A model generated the notes under the pieces. That model did no database searches. It was not told the origin of the DNA and saw nothing but the letters and a program-made list of their open reading frames with translations. From the NCBI RefSeq assembly GCF_009647655.1, contig NZ_WJFD01000001.1, forward strand, positions 1,798,001 to 1,862,000: 64,000 bases of DNA, in the 5' to 3' direction. Position numbers and translations under genes: made by a program. The DNA comes from Chitinophaga sp. SYP-B3965 (GTDB lineage: Bacteria; Bacteroidota; Bacteroidia; Chitinophagales; Chitinophagaceae). Shown here piece by piece: positions 9,305-17,862 of the stretch; positions within the stretch are counted from its first letter, which is position 1, and each line of letters starts with the position of its first letter.

Positions 9305-9481
9305 GATTATTTTCTTTATGGTTGAATTCGTAGAAGGATCTCCTTTCGGCAACAGGAAATACCTTCTCTTCCCCTTAAAAAAGGGATGAGAGCAGCAAGT
9401 AAATAATTCCATACTTTTGCTTTGTTTGATGGTTAGTAAAATGTCTCTGTATAGTGATATTGATCTTCCTTAAAACACTTT

Positions 9482-9510
9482 ACCGGATGCGTGTGAGATA
9501 CGTATCCGGT
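9482..9510 (-). promoter_or_regulatory. stem-loop between fecR and susC
   Basis: ACCGGATGCGT (9482-9492) pairs with ACGTATCCGGT (9500-9510) around a 7-base loop, 11 positions with one non-Watson-Crick pair. It lies in the 262 bases between the fecR stop and the preferred susC start and would be transcribed in the operon leader of susC. It could be an attenuator, a processing site or a partial terminator that uncouples regulator and receptor levels. On the + strand it is followed by a T run, but no gene would use it there. Confidence 0.5.
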
Positions 9511-9566
9511 TTTTCTTTAAGGAGATATGCTAGTTGTCTTCCCTCATGTAATTTGATTATGGTTAA

Positions 9567-10694
9567 TTAATTCTTTACGATCAATACGTTGCCCGCAGGC
9601 TGTTGTTCAATACTAAAATGTATCCCCATTCCTTCCAGAATGTGAAGCAGTTCAGATAGATTACTATCCCTGGAAATACTGGCTGTAAAACGTTCTGTGG
9701 AGATTGGACCTTCATATTTGATAGTCACATTGTACCATCTGCTGACTTCTCTCATCAATGGAGGAAGTGCCACATTGGAGAATTTCATTTTTCCTTCTGT
9801 CCATGCAATGGCGTTTTCTTCTTTCGGCAGAACTTCGATCTTATTGTCTTGGTGGTAGGCCATTTGGCCTGGTTTTAATGTTTCGCTTACGGTATTAAGC
9901 TGAGTGGAGAATAATCGAACAGCGCCCTCTAAAAGAGTTGTTTTTACGACCTGTTCTTCGGGGTAGGCATTGATGTTAAAATGTGTCCCCAGTACTTGAA
10001 CACGCTGAGTAGGTGTTTCTACAATGAATGGCTGGCTGGTATTCTTTGCGACTTCGAAATAAGCCTCTCCGGTTAGCTCAACGAGCCGGTTTTTAAAGCC
10101 TTTGAAATCAACGGGGAATTTGAGACTGGAGGCTGCATTCAGCCAAACTTTACTGCCATCGGGTAACTGCACAATGAACTGGCCACCCCTGGGTGTGGTA
10201 ATACTGCTCATTTCAGATGAAGCAGCAGCGTTAGAAGGTGTAAATACTACTTCCCCATCATCTCTTTTTTCAATAGTAGAAAATTGATTGGGTATATTTC
10301 CCTTATTCGCCTGACTGAGGTTAATTTGTTTGCCGTTAGGTAAGGTAAGTACCGCGTGGTTGCCACCAGGCGCAACATCCTGAATATATTGCACCGTCTG
10401 CGGTGGCAGCGTTTGTTTTTCACTAAACAGGTATACGAAAGCCACGAACAAGGCTACCGCAGCAGCCGCTGCTGTGTATGGAAGCATCCTCCTGAACCTG
10501 GATTTGCTATAGACAGCTTTTTCAATAACAGGCCAGGATGAGGCTATTGCATCCCGGAGTTCATTTTCAGTATACACTTCCGGATTGTCTCCGGCATGCT
10601 GGTCGAGGGTGTACTCTACCAAAGCCCGCTCTGCCGGCGTGCATTCTCCGTTAAGGTATTTATCGAGTAGTTCAGAAGGTATTTGTTTTCCCAT
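9567..10694 (-). CDS. FecR-family anti-sigma factor
   Basis: A 375-residue single-pass inner-membrane regulator. A cytoplasmic N-terminal part (about 1-65, sigma-binding) is followed by one membrane segment (about 70-90, Ala/Val/Phe-rich), then a periplasmic FecR domain (about 165-260, with STPRGGQFIVQLPDGSKVWL and GEAYFEV...PFIV) and a C-terminal DUF4974 secretin/TonB-like domain (about 303-375) expected to meet the STN domain of SusC. It lies 67 bases downstream of the ECF sigma gene and upstream of susC, the standard transmembrane signalling order. GC is close to 47%, unlike the AT-rich receptor barrel. Confidence 0.93.
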   Translation of the reverse strand: MGKQIPSELLDKYLNGECTPAERALVEYTLDQHAGDNPEVYTENELRDAIASSWPVIEKAVYSKSRFRRMLPYTAAAAAVALFVAFVYLFSEKQTLPPQTVQYIQDVAPGGNHAVLTLPNGKQINLSQANKGNIPNQFSTIEKRDDGEVVFTPSNAAASSEMSSITTPRGGQFIVQLPDGSKVWLNAASSLKFPVDFKGFKNRLVELTGEAYFEVAKNTSQPFIVETPTQRVQVLGTHFNINAYPEEQVVKTTLLEGAVRLFSTQLNTVSETLKPGQMAYHQDNKIEVLPKEENAIAWTEGKMKFSNVALPPLMREVSRWYNVTIKYEGPISTERFTASISRDSNLSELLHILEGMGIHFSIEQQPAGNVLIVKN

Positions 10695-10761
10695 TTCATC
10701 AAGGCTATGTAGATGGCCCTAATATATAGTGTCGCGAAAAAGTAAAACCTCGCAAAAGTTT

Positions 10762-11331
10762 TTAAAATAAAGAGAAGAAATGTTTGACAAGCTTCAGGCG
10801 CAGCTTTTTTGTTGCATGGTAAACCTGATCTTTTATAGCACCGGGACTAACATTAAATTCTTCGGCTATCTCCCGGTAACTGTAATCACCGGATCGGCTA
10901 AGGTTCACGATGGTCTTCATTCTTTCGGGGAGGCGGTTGATCTCTGTTTCTACGATTTTGGTTCGTTCCTTATTGATAATATACTCTTCCGGTGAAGATT
11001 CATACAGCGCCATCTTCTTTTCCAGCGTATCAATGAAGTTTTGGAGTTTTTTCGATTTTCTTAATTCGTGTAAGACGCGGTGCCTGGTGATGCCAAAGAG
11101 GTAGTTAATCAGATCAGATTCTATTTCCAGCCTGCTGCGCTTCTCCCATAAAATGATAAAGACGTCCTGCAGCACATCGTCCGTCTGGCATGCATCGCGC
11201 AAAATTCGCCTGGCGTAGCTGTAAATTAACGGGGAGTATCGGTTATAACATTCTGTGAATGCCTGTTGATCACTTTCGAGAAACAATGCAAACAAGTCAA
11301 CCTCCGATAATATTTTATAATTTTGTTCCAT
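10762..11331 (-). CDS. ECF RNA polymerase sigma factor
   Basis: A 189-residue sigma-70 family protein of the ECF type. Region 2 spans about residues 18-88 (AFTECYNRYSPLIYSYARRI, then the D-x-x-Q-D-V-F-x-x-L-W signature) and region 4 about 120-178 (LPERMKTIVNLSRSGDYSYR, helix-turn-helix IAEEFNVSPGAIKDQVYHA). It should be held by the FecR protein encoded next and direct transcription of the susC-susD-tlpA genes. It starts the operon; no sure core promoter was found upstream. Confidence 0.94.
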   Translation of the reverse strand: MEQNYKILSEVDLFALFLESDQQAFTECYNRYSPLIYSYARRILRDACQTDDVLQDVFIILWEKRSRLEIESDLINYLFGITRHRVLHELRKSKKLQNFIDTLEKKMALYESSPEEYIINKERTKIVETEINRLPERMKTIVNLSRSGDYSYREIAEEFNVSPGAIKDQVYHATKKLRLKLVKHFFSLF

Positions 11332-11730
11332 TACCTTATTGAAAAAAGCATACCCCGAAAAATAGAAACAAAAGTTACTATCAAAACCAGATGAATAAAA
11401 ATAGCTGTGTCATTCAGCAATGGAGGAAGCAGGTGGGTGAATTATGATGATCGGTGAGGTAAATAACCTCAATCCCTATACGACGGGGCTAAAGATGATA
11501 AAATTCTTTCAAACAATGTACTTAATATTTTCATCAATGGAAGATGTTGTTAATCATTATAACACATACGCATTTGCCAGCAACCGTAAAAAGCTACGCC
11601 AGCGGGATGTTCTGCCTGTTGTTCCTTCTCTGGACGAACCGCGGTATTAACTGCAGGTTAACAGACTGCCGGATGAACACCTCGTAAATAAGCCATCTCC
11701 CCTCTTTTTTCAGGAAAATTTCTAAAAACA
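11332..11730. other. intergenic region, no convincing gene
   Basis: About 400 bases between the divergent sigma-factor and serine-hydrolase genes. It should hold the sigma-gene promoter on the minus strand and the upstream side of the serine-hydrolase promoter. A short frame at 11444-11650 (+, 68 codons) has no recognisable signal, domain or gene-like composition and I do not accept it. Confidence 0.5.
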
Positions 11731-11773
11731 CTTTGAAATGCAAAGTATTTTCATTTAACTTTGTAACGCAAAG
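11731..11773 (+). promoter_or_regulatory. Bacteroidota promoter with two palindromic operator-like sites
   Basis: The -33 element TTTG (11732-11735) and the -7 element TAACTTTG (11756-11763, consensus TAnnTTTG) are separated by 20 bases, a near-ideal housekeeping promoter. Each lies in a copy of the palindrome CTTTG-N5-CAAAG: copy 1 at 11731-11745 and copy 2 at 11759-11773, 28 bases apart. The flanks also agree, so this is an imperfect direct repeat of about 22 bases. A dimeric repressor bound at both would cover both core elements. No regulator gene is adjacent. The serine-hydrolase ATG follows 20 bases after the second palindrome. Confidence 0.72.
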
Positions 11774-11793
11774 CACTTTTAAAACTCAACCCT

Positions 11794-13128
11794 ATGAACA
11801 TAAAATTATTAATTGCGTCTTTACTGACGTTTACGGCAACTCATGCCCAAACCTTTGATAAAGCAAAGCTGGATCAGTACTTCGACCGGCTCGCTGAAAA
11901 GAATAAAGCGATGGGCACCCTTGTGATCTCCAAAGATGGTAAGCAGATTTACACCCGCTCTATCGGTTATGGCCAGATCACCGAAACCACAAAGAAACCA
12001 CTGACCGCGGAAAGCCGGTACCGCATCGCTTCGATCACTAAAATGTACACGGCAGCAATGATCCTTCAGCTGGTGGAGGAAGGAAAATTACAACTCACGG
12101 ATACGATCGGTAAATTCTTTCCGCAGATCGCTAACGCCGGTAAAATAACCATCGCGCATATCCTTGCACATCGCAGTGGGATCCATGATGTACTCGTGGA
12201 ACCGGATGTGCTCTCTCAGGTGAAGGCAGCATCGATCACGAAGGAAGAATTAGTGGCCATCGTCTGCAAAGGCAAGTCTGATTTTGAGCCGGGCACAAAA
12301 CATCAGTACAGCAATTCCGGGTATGCGCTTTTAGGTGTTATTGTTGAAAAATTAAGCGGCCAGTCTTATGCGGAAGCCCTCAGGAAAAGGATCACGGCTA
12401 AGATCGGGCTGAAGGATACCTACATCGCTACGGCCTATATGGATGTGAACAAAAACGAAAGTCTTACCTACCGGTATACGGGTGGCTGGCTACGGCAGCC
12501 TGAAACACCTGCCGGCATCCTTTTCGGTGCAGGTTCGATCATTTCTACACCGGCAGATATGGCTCAATTCATCCACGCACTGTTTAGCGGAAAATTTATT
12601 TCACCGGAACATCTTACGCTGATGAAAACGATAAAAGATGGTGATGGCTCAGGCATGGAACCTTTTCTGTTCGCCGGTAAAACCTTCTACGGGCATACAG
12701 GCGGAGGCGGTAATCTTGGCGCGTGGCTGGCTTATATGCCGGAAGAAAAGCTGGCGGTGGCTTATACTACCAATGCAAAGGTTCACCCGGTGGCAGACAT
12801 CATGAAAAGCATCATGGAGATCTACTACAACAAACCGTTTGAGATCCCCACCTTCGAAGCGATGGTGATCAGTGAAGAAATACTGGAAAAATATACGGGC
12901 GTTTATGCCACCACCGAAGCACCTGTAAAATTTACGATCACCAGGAATGGCGGCACACTTTATATTAAGCCGCCAGGGGAAGGGTCTCCTGCTCCGCTTG
13001 AAGCAACGGCATCGAATAAATTCAATATCCAGGGTGTTAACGGGGTCACTTTTGAATTCGACGTGGCAAAAAAACAAATGATCATGAACCGGGTTGGTGT
13101 TGAAAGAATATTCACCAAAGAAAACTAA
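11794..13128 (+). CDS. serine hydrolase, beta-lactamase/class C PBP fold
   Basis: A 444-residue exported enzyme with signal peptide (residues 1-19, ending THAQ). The three active-site motifs of the class C beta-lactamase/DD-peptidase/esterase superfamily are present: S-I-T-K (Ser80 nucleophile, Lys83), Y-S-N (171-173) and H-T-G (300-302). A C-terminal region of ~90 residues resembles the lipocalin-like tail of such proteins in Bacteroidota. HTG instead of KTG is typical of the broader peptidase/esterase group, so antibiotic hydrolysis should not be assumed. It is followed after 5 bases by a small membrane protein gene and expressed from the operator-bearing promoter just upstream. Confidence 0.9.
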   Translation: MNIKLLIASLLTFTATHAQTFDKAKLDQYFDRLAEKNKAMGTLVISKDGKQIYTRSIGYGQITETTKKPLTAESRYRIASITKMYTAAMILQLVEEGKLQLTDTIGKFFPQIANAGKITIAHILAHRSGIHDVLVEPDVLSQVKAASITKEELVAIVCKGKSDFEPGTKHQYSNSGYALLGVIVEKLSGQSYAEALRKRITAKIGLKDTYIATAYMDVNKNESLTYRYTGGWLRQPETPAGILFGAGSIISTPADMAQFIHALFSGKFISPEHLTLMKTIKDGDGSGMEPFLFAGKTFYGHTGGGGNLGAWLAYMPEEKLAVAYTTNAKVHPVADIMKSIMEIYYNKPFEIPTFEAMVISEEILEKYTGVYATTEAPVKFTITRNGGTLYIKPPGEGSPAPLEATASNKFNIQGVNGVTFEFDVAKKQMIMNRVGVERIFTKEN

Positions 13129-13133
13129 CAGCT

Positions 13134-13457
13134 ATGAAAATGTCCGCTATAAAATTCGTTCTCATCTTCCTCGTTTGTGCATTTGCCTTTCTTTTTGGCA
13201 CTACCGGACTGTTAGATCAGCCCAATGAGGCGCTCTTTGGATCGGCATCACAGGCAGGCTGGCAGGCAGTTATATCCACCATCCTCTCCCCTGTCAAAAT
13301 AATCCTGATAGGCCCTATGCTGCCTTTCATTAATTTTTTGAAGCAGGACCCGGATACACCTCCTCCTTTCTTCCTGGTGGGATTTGCTATCTATTGGACG
13401 ATCCTTGCGCTGGTGATCCGCTTACTCATTTCGCAAACTTTTCACCGGGTTAGATAA
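13134..13457 (+). CDS. small membrane protein of unknown function
   Basis: A 107-residue hydrophobic protein with membrane segments at about 7-24, 45-70 and 78-98. I do not recognise a family. It starts 5 bases after the serine-hydrolase stop, so it is almost certainly in the same transcript. Its last 36 bases overlap, tail to tail, the end of the ABC permease gene on the other strand. Confidence 0.68.
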   Translation: MKMSAIKFVLIFLVCAFAFLFGTTGLLDQPNEALFGSASQAGWQAVISTILSPVKIILIGPMLPFINFLKQDPDTPPPFFLVGFAIYWTILALVIRLLISQTFHRVR

Positions 13458-15884
13458 CGCTGCTTTGAAACTCTGCCAGCCGATGGTGAGCAAAGAGATC
13501 ATCATCAACAGCAAAGGCGGCGTTACAAAGATGAACCAGCCCAGGCTGATGCGGAACGCGAAACCATTGAGCCACTCATTAGCAGCTACATAGATCACCG
13601 GAATAGCTACTACTGCTGCAATAGCCACCAGCAGAATGAAGTCTTTCGAAAAAAGGTATACGATGCCATAAGCAGTGGAACCCAGCACCCTTCTGATACC
13701 GATCTCTTTGGTGCGGAGTTTAATGGCGTAGGTAGACAGGCCTATCAGCCCCAGGCAGGCTACAATAATAGCCAGTATGGTGAAGAGGCCGAATATATTC
13801 CCGAACTGCTGATCTGCCGCATATTGCTGGTTAAAATAATCATCCAGGAAGAAACTTTCATAGGCAGCACCGGGGAAGGCCTTCTTGTACAGATCTTCTA
13901 TATAGGCCAGGTCCTTAGACAGGTCTTTCGTATCCACATTCATGGAAAAATAATTCGGTACGGCCTGGTTGTAATAGTAAAAGAGAATAGACTCATATTG
14001 TTCCTTCAGGGACCTTTGGTGATAGTTCTTCACCACCCCCACTATCTCGCAGTTAATATCCCCGAACCAGGATGTAAAGATCACGCTTTCGTGGAGGGCA
14101 GCCTGGTTATCCTTATAACCCAGTTTCTTTACGAGTGCTTCATTGACCAATACCTTCGCCTGTTTTGTGTCAAACACACTCTCTGTTTCATTCTGCGGGA
14201 TGTTAGTGCCGGCTGCCAGTTTCATCTGGTACACGGGTATAAAATCCTTATCTATCTCTGTTAGTCCTACTACGGTATTTTTTGTTTTATCCTGATCTGC
14301 TTTTCTTACCCCATTCCTTCCATAGATCGGTTTACCGGGTACATCTTTGGAAGGGGCCATGCGGGCAATAGCAGGGTTCCTTTCAAGTTCTGATTTAAAG
14401 AACTTTATTCTTGAAAAGTAAGTAGAATCTGAAGGTTGTGGCGCTTTCACAACGAATAACTGATCCTGCTTATATCCCAGTTCCTGGTTGCGCATATAGG
14501 AAAGCTGGCTGTACATGGTGATGGTGCCTGCGATCAATATGATAGAAAGGATGAACTGAAATGCCACTAATGCTTTTCTGAGGGAGATCCCGCCTTTTGC
14601 GGGAAGGAATCTTCCTTTCAATACGATGATGGGTTTGAAAGAAGACAATATGAAAGCCGGATAAGCCCCTACCTGTAAGGCGCCTGCGATGAATATACCC
14701 AGGAAGATAGCCCAGAAATACCAGTGTTTCCATAAACCGGAAGCAAAGAAAGCTTCTCCGATGTGTTTGCCGATGAACTGTTCAAAATAAGGCGTGCAGG
14801 TAATCACCAGTACCACTGCCATCAGCAGGGCAATGCAGTTGATGATCACGGATTCAAAAATGAATTGTGTGGTCAGTTGCAAACGCGTAGCCCCTACCAC
14901 TTTCCGTAAACCTACTTCCCTGGCCCGCTCCATGGACTTGGCGGTGGACAGGTTGATATAATTGATCCAGGCGATAACGATGATAAAAACACCCAGCAGG
15001 CTAAGGAAATAAATGATGCTCTGGCTCCCGTTCACTTCCAGTTCCTCCCCGTAATGGGACTTGAGATGTATCTCTCCCATGGGTTGTAAATGGAAAGCGG
15101 CTTTAAAATTCAGTTCTTTCATTTTGCTCCCCAGGTATTTATTCACGAAGGCCGGGAATTTTGCTTCCACTTTTTGGGGATCGGCGCCCGGCGCCAGCTG
15201 GACATAGTTATAAAACTCCGGCCAGCCCCATTCCGCTATGCCGAAATCCGCCCCATGCGCACTGAAGGGAACGAGCATATCAAATTTGAAATGCGCGTTT
15301 TCCGGTACATCCTTAAAAACACCGGTTACTTTAAAAGGGCCACCGTTAAAGCTGAGTGTTTGATTGAGGGGGCTGCTATCACCAAAATATTTCCTGGCGG
15401 TAGTTTCGGAGATCGCAACGCTCCCGGGGGCATTCAATGCGGTGGCGGGATCTCCTTCCACCAAAGGGAAAGAAAATATGCTGAAGAAAGTTGAATCCAC
15501 GGAGAAGATCCTGCTTTCGTTAAATCGTTTTACATCTCCTTTTCCATTATCAAAAGAAACGGTGAGGCTTTTTGCAAAAACGCTTTGGGGCGCTACCCTT
15601 GTTTGTGCCACTACTTCAGGGAATTCCGCTTTCATGGCAGGGCCTACCGCCGGGTGGTTAGCCGCGCGGGTGCCTTGTGAAAAACCTCCGCTGTAGGTGA
15701 TGGGTACCCGATATATATTGCTTACGTTTTTGTGAAAGGTATCGTAGCTTAATTCAAAGCGGATGTATTGAAATATAAAGAAACAGGCGGCCATACCTAT
15801 GGCCAGTCCAAATATATTGATCAAAGAATACACCTTGTTCTTGAACAGGTTCCGGAAAGCGATCTTTAAGTAGTTTTTAAACAT
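13422..15884 (-). CDS. ABC transporter permease, MacB/FtsX type
   Basis: An 820-residue inner-membrane protein. It begins with the family signature MFKNYLKIAFRNLFKNKVYS and a first membrane helix (about 20-42), then a periplasmic MacB-type domain (about 45-250), an FtsX block of three helices (about 285-410, with ERAREVGLRKVVGA), a second periplasmic domain, and a second FtsX block (about 685-810, with LRTKEIGIRRVLGS) ending N-P-V-K-S-L-R-N-E. Such fused permeases work with a separate ATPase in export, lipoprotein or envelope-stress roles; no ATPase gene is adjacent. The 3' end overlaps the convergent small membrane protein by 36 bases. Confidence 0.92.
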   Translation of the reverse strand: MFKNYLKIAFRNLFKNKVYSLINIFGLAIGMAACFFIFQYIRFELSYDTFHKNVSNIYRVPITYSGGFSQGTRAANHPAVGPAMKAEFPEVVAQTRVAPQSVFAKSLTVSFDNGKGDVKRFNESRIFSVDSTFFSIFSFPLVEGDPATALNAPGSVAISETTARKYFGDSSPLNQTLSFNGGPFKVTGVFKDVPENAHFKFDMLVPFSAHGADFGIAEWGWPEFYNYVQLAPGADPQKVEAKFPAFVNKYLGSKMKELNFKAAFHLQPMGEIHLKSHYGEELEVNGSQSIIYFLSLLGVFIIVIAWINYINLSTAKSMERAREVGLRKVVGATRLQLTTQFIFESVIINCIALLMAVVLVITCTPYFEQFIGKHIGEAFFASGLWKHWYFWAIFLGIFIAGALQVGAYPAFILSSFKPIIVLKGRFLPAKGGISLRKALVAFQFILSIILIAGTITMYSQLSYMRNQELGYKQDQLFVVKAPQPSDSTYFSRIKFFKSELERNPAIARMAPSKDVPGKPIYGRNGVRKADQDKTKNTVVGLTEIDKDFIPVYQMKLAAGTNIPQNETESVFDTKQAKVLVNEALVKKLGYKDNQAALHESVIFTSWFGDINCEIVGVVKNYHQRSLKEQYESILFYYYNQAVPNYFSMNVDTKDLSKDLAYIEDLYKKAFPGAAYESFFLDDYFNQQYAADQQFGNIFGLFTILAIIVACLGLIGLSTYAIKLRTKEIGIRRVLGSTAYGIVYLFSKDFILLVAIAAVVAIPVIYVAANEWLNGFAFRISLGWFIFVTPPLLLMMISLLTIGWQSFKAALSNPVKSLRNE

Positions 15885-16054
15885 CAGGGCGGATTTTGGT
15901 GCTTTCTAACAACAACAAGATTGCCATATTTGAAGGTATTCGGAATAATGCATCTATACAATAGTAAATTTACATATCTGTTCGGATATGAACAATGGAT
16001 GTCCGGTTTGATTAAAAATGTGTACTTTGGAACCAACCTAACATTGATAATCGA

Positions 16055-16654
16055 TTGCTGCGAAATACTTCACATCAGATAAGTGCGGAGTCATCTGTAA
16101 CACTTTCTCAGATCGGGGTTGGTGATGAACAGGCGTTTCGCCGGTTATTTCAGTATTATAGTCCCCGGCTCAGCCAGTTCGCCTTTTCCATCATTAAGAT
16201 AAAGGAAGTTGCCACGGAAATAGTGGATGATGTATTTATTAAGTTATGGAAACAAAGGGAAAAGGCGCCTTCTATTGCCAATATCCGCGTGTATCTCTAT
16301 GTGGCAGTGAAAAACAGTTCCCTTAATTATCTTTCTTCCAAAGCCCACCGGCAGATCACGGAACCCTTCAATGATCTGGATATAGCGCTCAGCAACGATC
16401 CCGCGCCGGACGAGAAAATGATCAGTGCAGAATTGCTGGGAAAGATCACGGCTGCGGTGGAATCCCTCCCGCCCCGGTGCAAGATGATCTTTAAACTGGT
16501 GCGCGAAGATGGCCTCCGTTACAAGGATGTGGCCGAGATCCTGAACCTCACGGTAAATACGGTAGATGCCCAGATGGTGATTGCCGTTAAACGCATTTCT
16601 GAAAAAGTACAGACGCATTTTACCACTTTCCCCCAAAAGGCCGTCAAAAAATAA
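16055..16654 (+). CDS. ECF RNA polymerase sigma factor
   Basis: A 199-residue ECF sigma factor heading the second Sus-type locus. Region 2 spans about 21-98 (GDEQAFRRLFQYYSPRLSQF, VDDVFIKLW) and region 4 about 133-188 (LPPRCKMIFKLVREDGLRYK, HTH with VAEILNLTVNTVDAQM). No ATG precedes region 2 in this frame. TTG 16055 is the most plausible start, with ATT 16043 as a poor alternative. Followed 59 bases later by its presumed anti-sigma factor. Confidence 0.92.
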   Translation: MLRNTSHQISAESSVTLSQIGVGDEQAFRRLFQYYSPRLSQFAFSIIKIKEVATEIVDDVFIKLWKQREKAPSIANIRVYLYVAVKNSSLNYLSSKAHRQITEPFNDLDIALSNDPAPDEKMISAELLGKITAAVESLPPRCKMIFKLVREDGLRYKDVAEILNLTVNTVDAQMVIAVKRISEKVQTHFTTFPQKAVKK

Positions 16655-16713
16655 TTTCATTTCCTTTAAGGTCATCTCTCCTTTTCCCTGTCTTTATCAT
16701 TAACCACGGTTCA

Positions 16714-17748
16714 ATGAATAAAGAACAGATCACACAATTAATTGCCAGAAAGCTATCCGGAGAAGCATCTCCCGAGGAAATAAAGGAACTGGATGCCCAT
16801 TTAACGGTGTATCCGGAAGATGCTTATTTACTTTCCCTCTTAGCGGATTACTGGACCACCCCCCTCTCCTCCATTGCTGATGAAGACGCAGATGCAGAAG
16901 CGCATTTCCGCCATATACTGAACGCTGCCGCCAGCGAAGATACCCCCGAACGGGAAAGACGCACGTATCATATAGGTAAGATTCTTGCTGCGGCCGCCGT
17001 GGTTACAGGGATGATCTTTTTCTCCTGGTTATACGTAAACCGGAGCCAGCCTGCGTTATCCAGTATAGAAACTATTGTTAAACCCGGGGCCAGGTCAAGA
17101 TTATTACTTCCGGACGGAAGTGTTGTATGGCTTAATTCAGGCAGCAGAATCAGTTATCCTGCCAATTTTACGGATTCGCTGCGGGAAGTGGAACTGGAAG
17201 GAGAAGCCTACTTTGACGTCGCTAAAAATCCCAACCGCCCTTTTATCGTTCATACGCGGGACATTCATATCAGGGTATTGGGTACCGCTTTCAATGTGAA
17301 GTGTTACCCGGATGAGAATAAAACAGAAGCCACCCTGATCAGGGGCCTGGTGCAGGTATCCAAAACCGGCGAAGGTCCTCAGGAAGTACTCCTGCTTCAC
17401 CCGCACGAAAAAGTGGTGATCAGCAAAAGCGTTTCCGATATAGGCACCGCCGTGCCCCATAACATGATCGTAAAACATCTTAAAGAGAACACTAAAGATA
17501 CTTCCATGGCAGAAACAGCCTGGGTATATAATAAACTAGTTTTTGACGGAGAGGATTTCCAGGAAATTGTAGCCGAAATGGAAAGATGGTACAATGTAAA
17601 AATATCCATTAATGACTCTACGGTGGCGGGTTACAGGTTCCACGCAAAATTTGAGAACGAAAGTATCACAGAAGTCCTTTCTGCCTTACGGTTATCGCTT
17701 CCTTTCACATTTAAAATCATCAATAATGAGGTGAACATCTACAAGTAA
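16714..17748 (+). CDS. FecR-family anti-sigma factor
   Basis: A 344-residue membrane regulator: cytoplasmic N-terminus (about 1-85), one membrane helix (about 90-108, ILAAAAVVTGMIFFSWLYV), periplasmic FecR domain (about 118-220, with LLLPDGSVVWLNSGSRISYP and LEGEAYFDV) and C-terminal DUF4974 domain (about 272-343). It is expected to hold the preceding ECF sigma factor and to sense the STN domain of the SusC receptor encoded next. Confidence 0.93.
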   Translation: MNKEQITQLIARKLSGEASPEEIKELDAHLTVYPEDAYLLSLLADYWTTPLSSIADEDADAEAHFRHILNAAASEDTPERERRTYHIGKILAAAAVVTGMIFFSWLYVNRSQPALSSIETIVKPGARSRLLLPDGSVVWLNSGSRISYPANFTDSLREVELEGEAYFDVAKNPNRPFIVHTRDIHIRVLGTAFNVKCYPDENKTEATLIRGLVQVSKTGEGPQEVLLLHPHEKVVISKSVSDIGTAVPHNMIVKHLKENTKDTSMAETAWVYNKLVFDGEDFQEIVAEMERWYNVKISINDSTVAGYRFHAKFENESITEVLSALRLSLPFTFKIINNEVNIYK

Positions 17749-17759
17749 CAGCAAAAAAA

Positions 17760-17785
17760 TCGGGAAATGCGGAAACATTCCCCGA
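17760..17785 (+). promoter_or_regulatory. stem-loop between fecR and susC
   Basis: TCGGGAAATG (17760-17769) pairs with CATTCCCCGA (17776-17785) around a 6-base loop with one mismatch in ten. It begins 12 bases after the fecR stop and lies in the ~115-base leader before the preferred susC start. Its position matches the stem-loop at the fecR-susC junction of the first locus, although the sequences differ. Confidence 0.5.
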
Positions 17786-17862
17786 AAAGTCTAATTGTTC
17801 CAGAAACCTCCGATCGGGAAAATCAACGGGTTTCTTTCTTCTTAAACCGTAAATCCAAAGTT

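Noticed and set aside
11444..11650. 68-codon + strand frame in the sigma/serine-hydrolase gap.
   Set aside because: No signal peptide, domain or credible start context; it ends before the strong promoter and has mixed composition.
11794..13128. Calling the serine hydrolase an antibiotic-resistance beta-lactamase.
   Set aside because: It has SxxK, YSN and HTG, which are shared with esterases and DD-peptidases; HTG instead of KTG and the C-terminal extension make resistance an unsupported claim.
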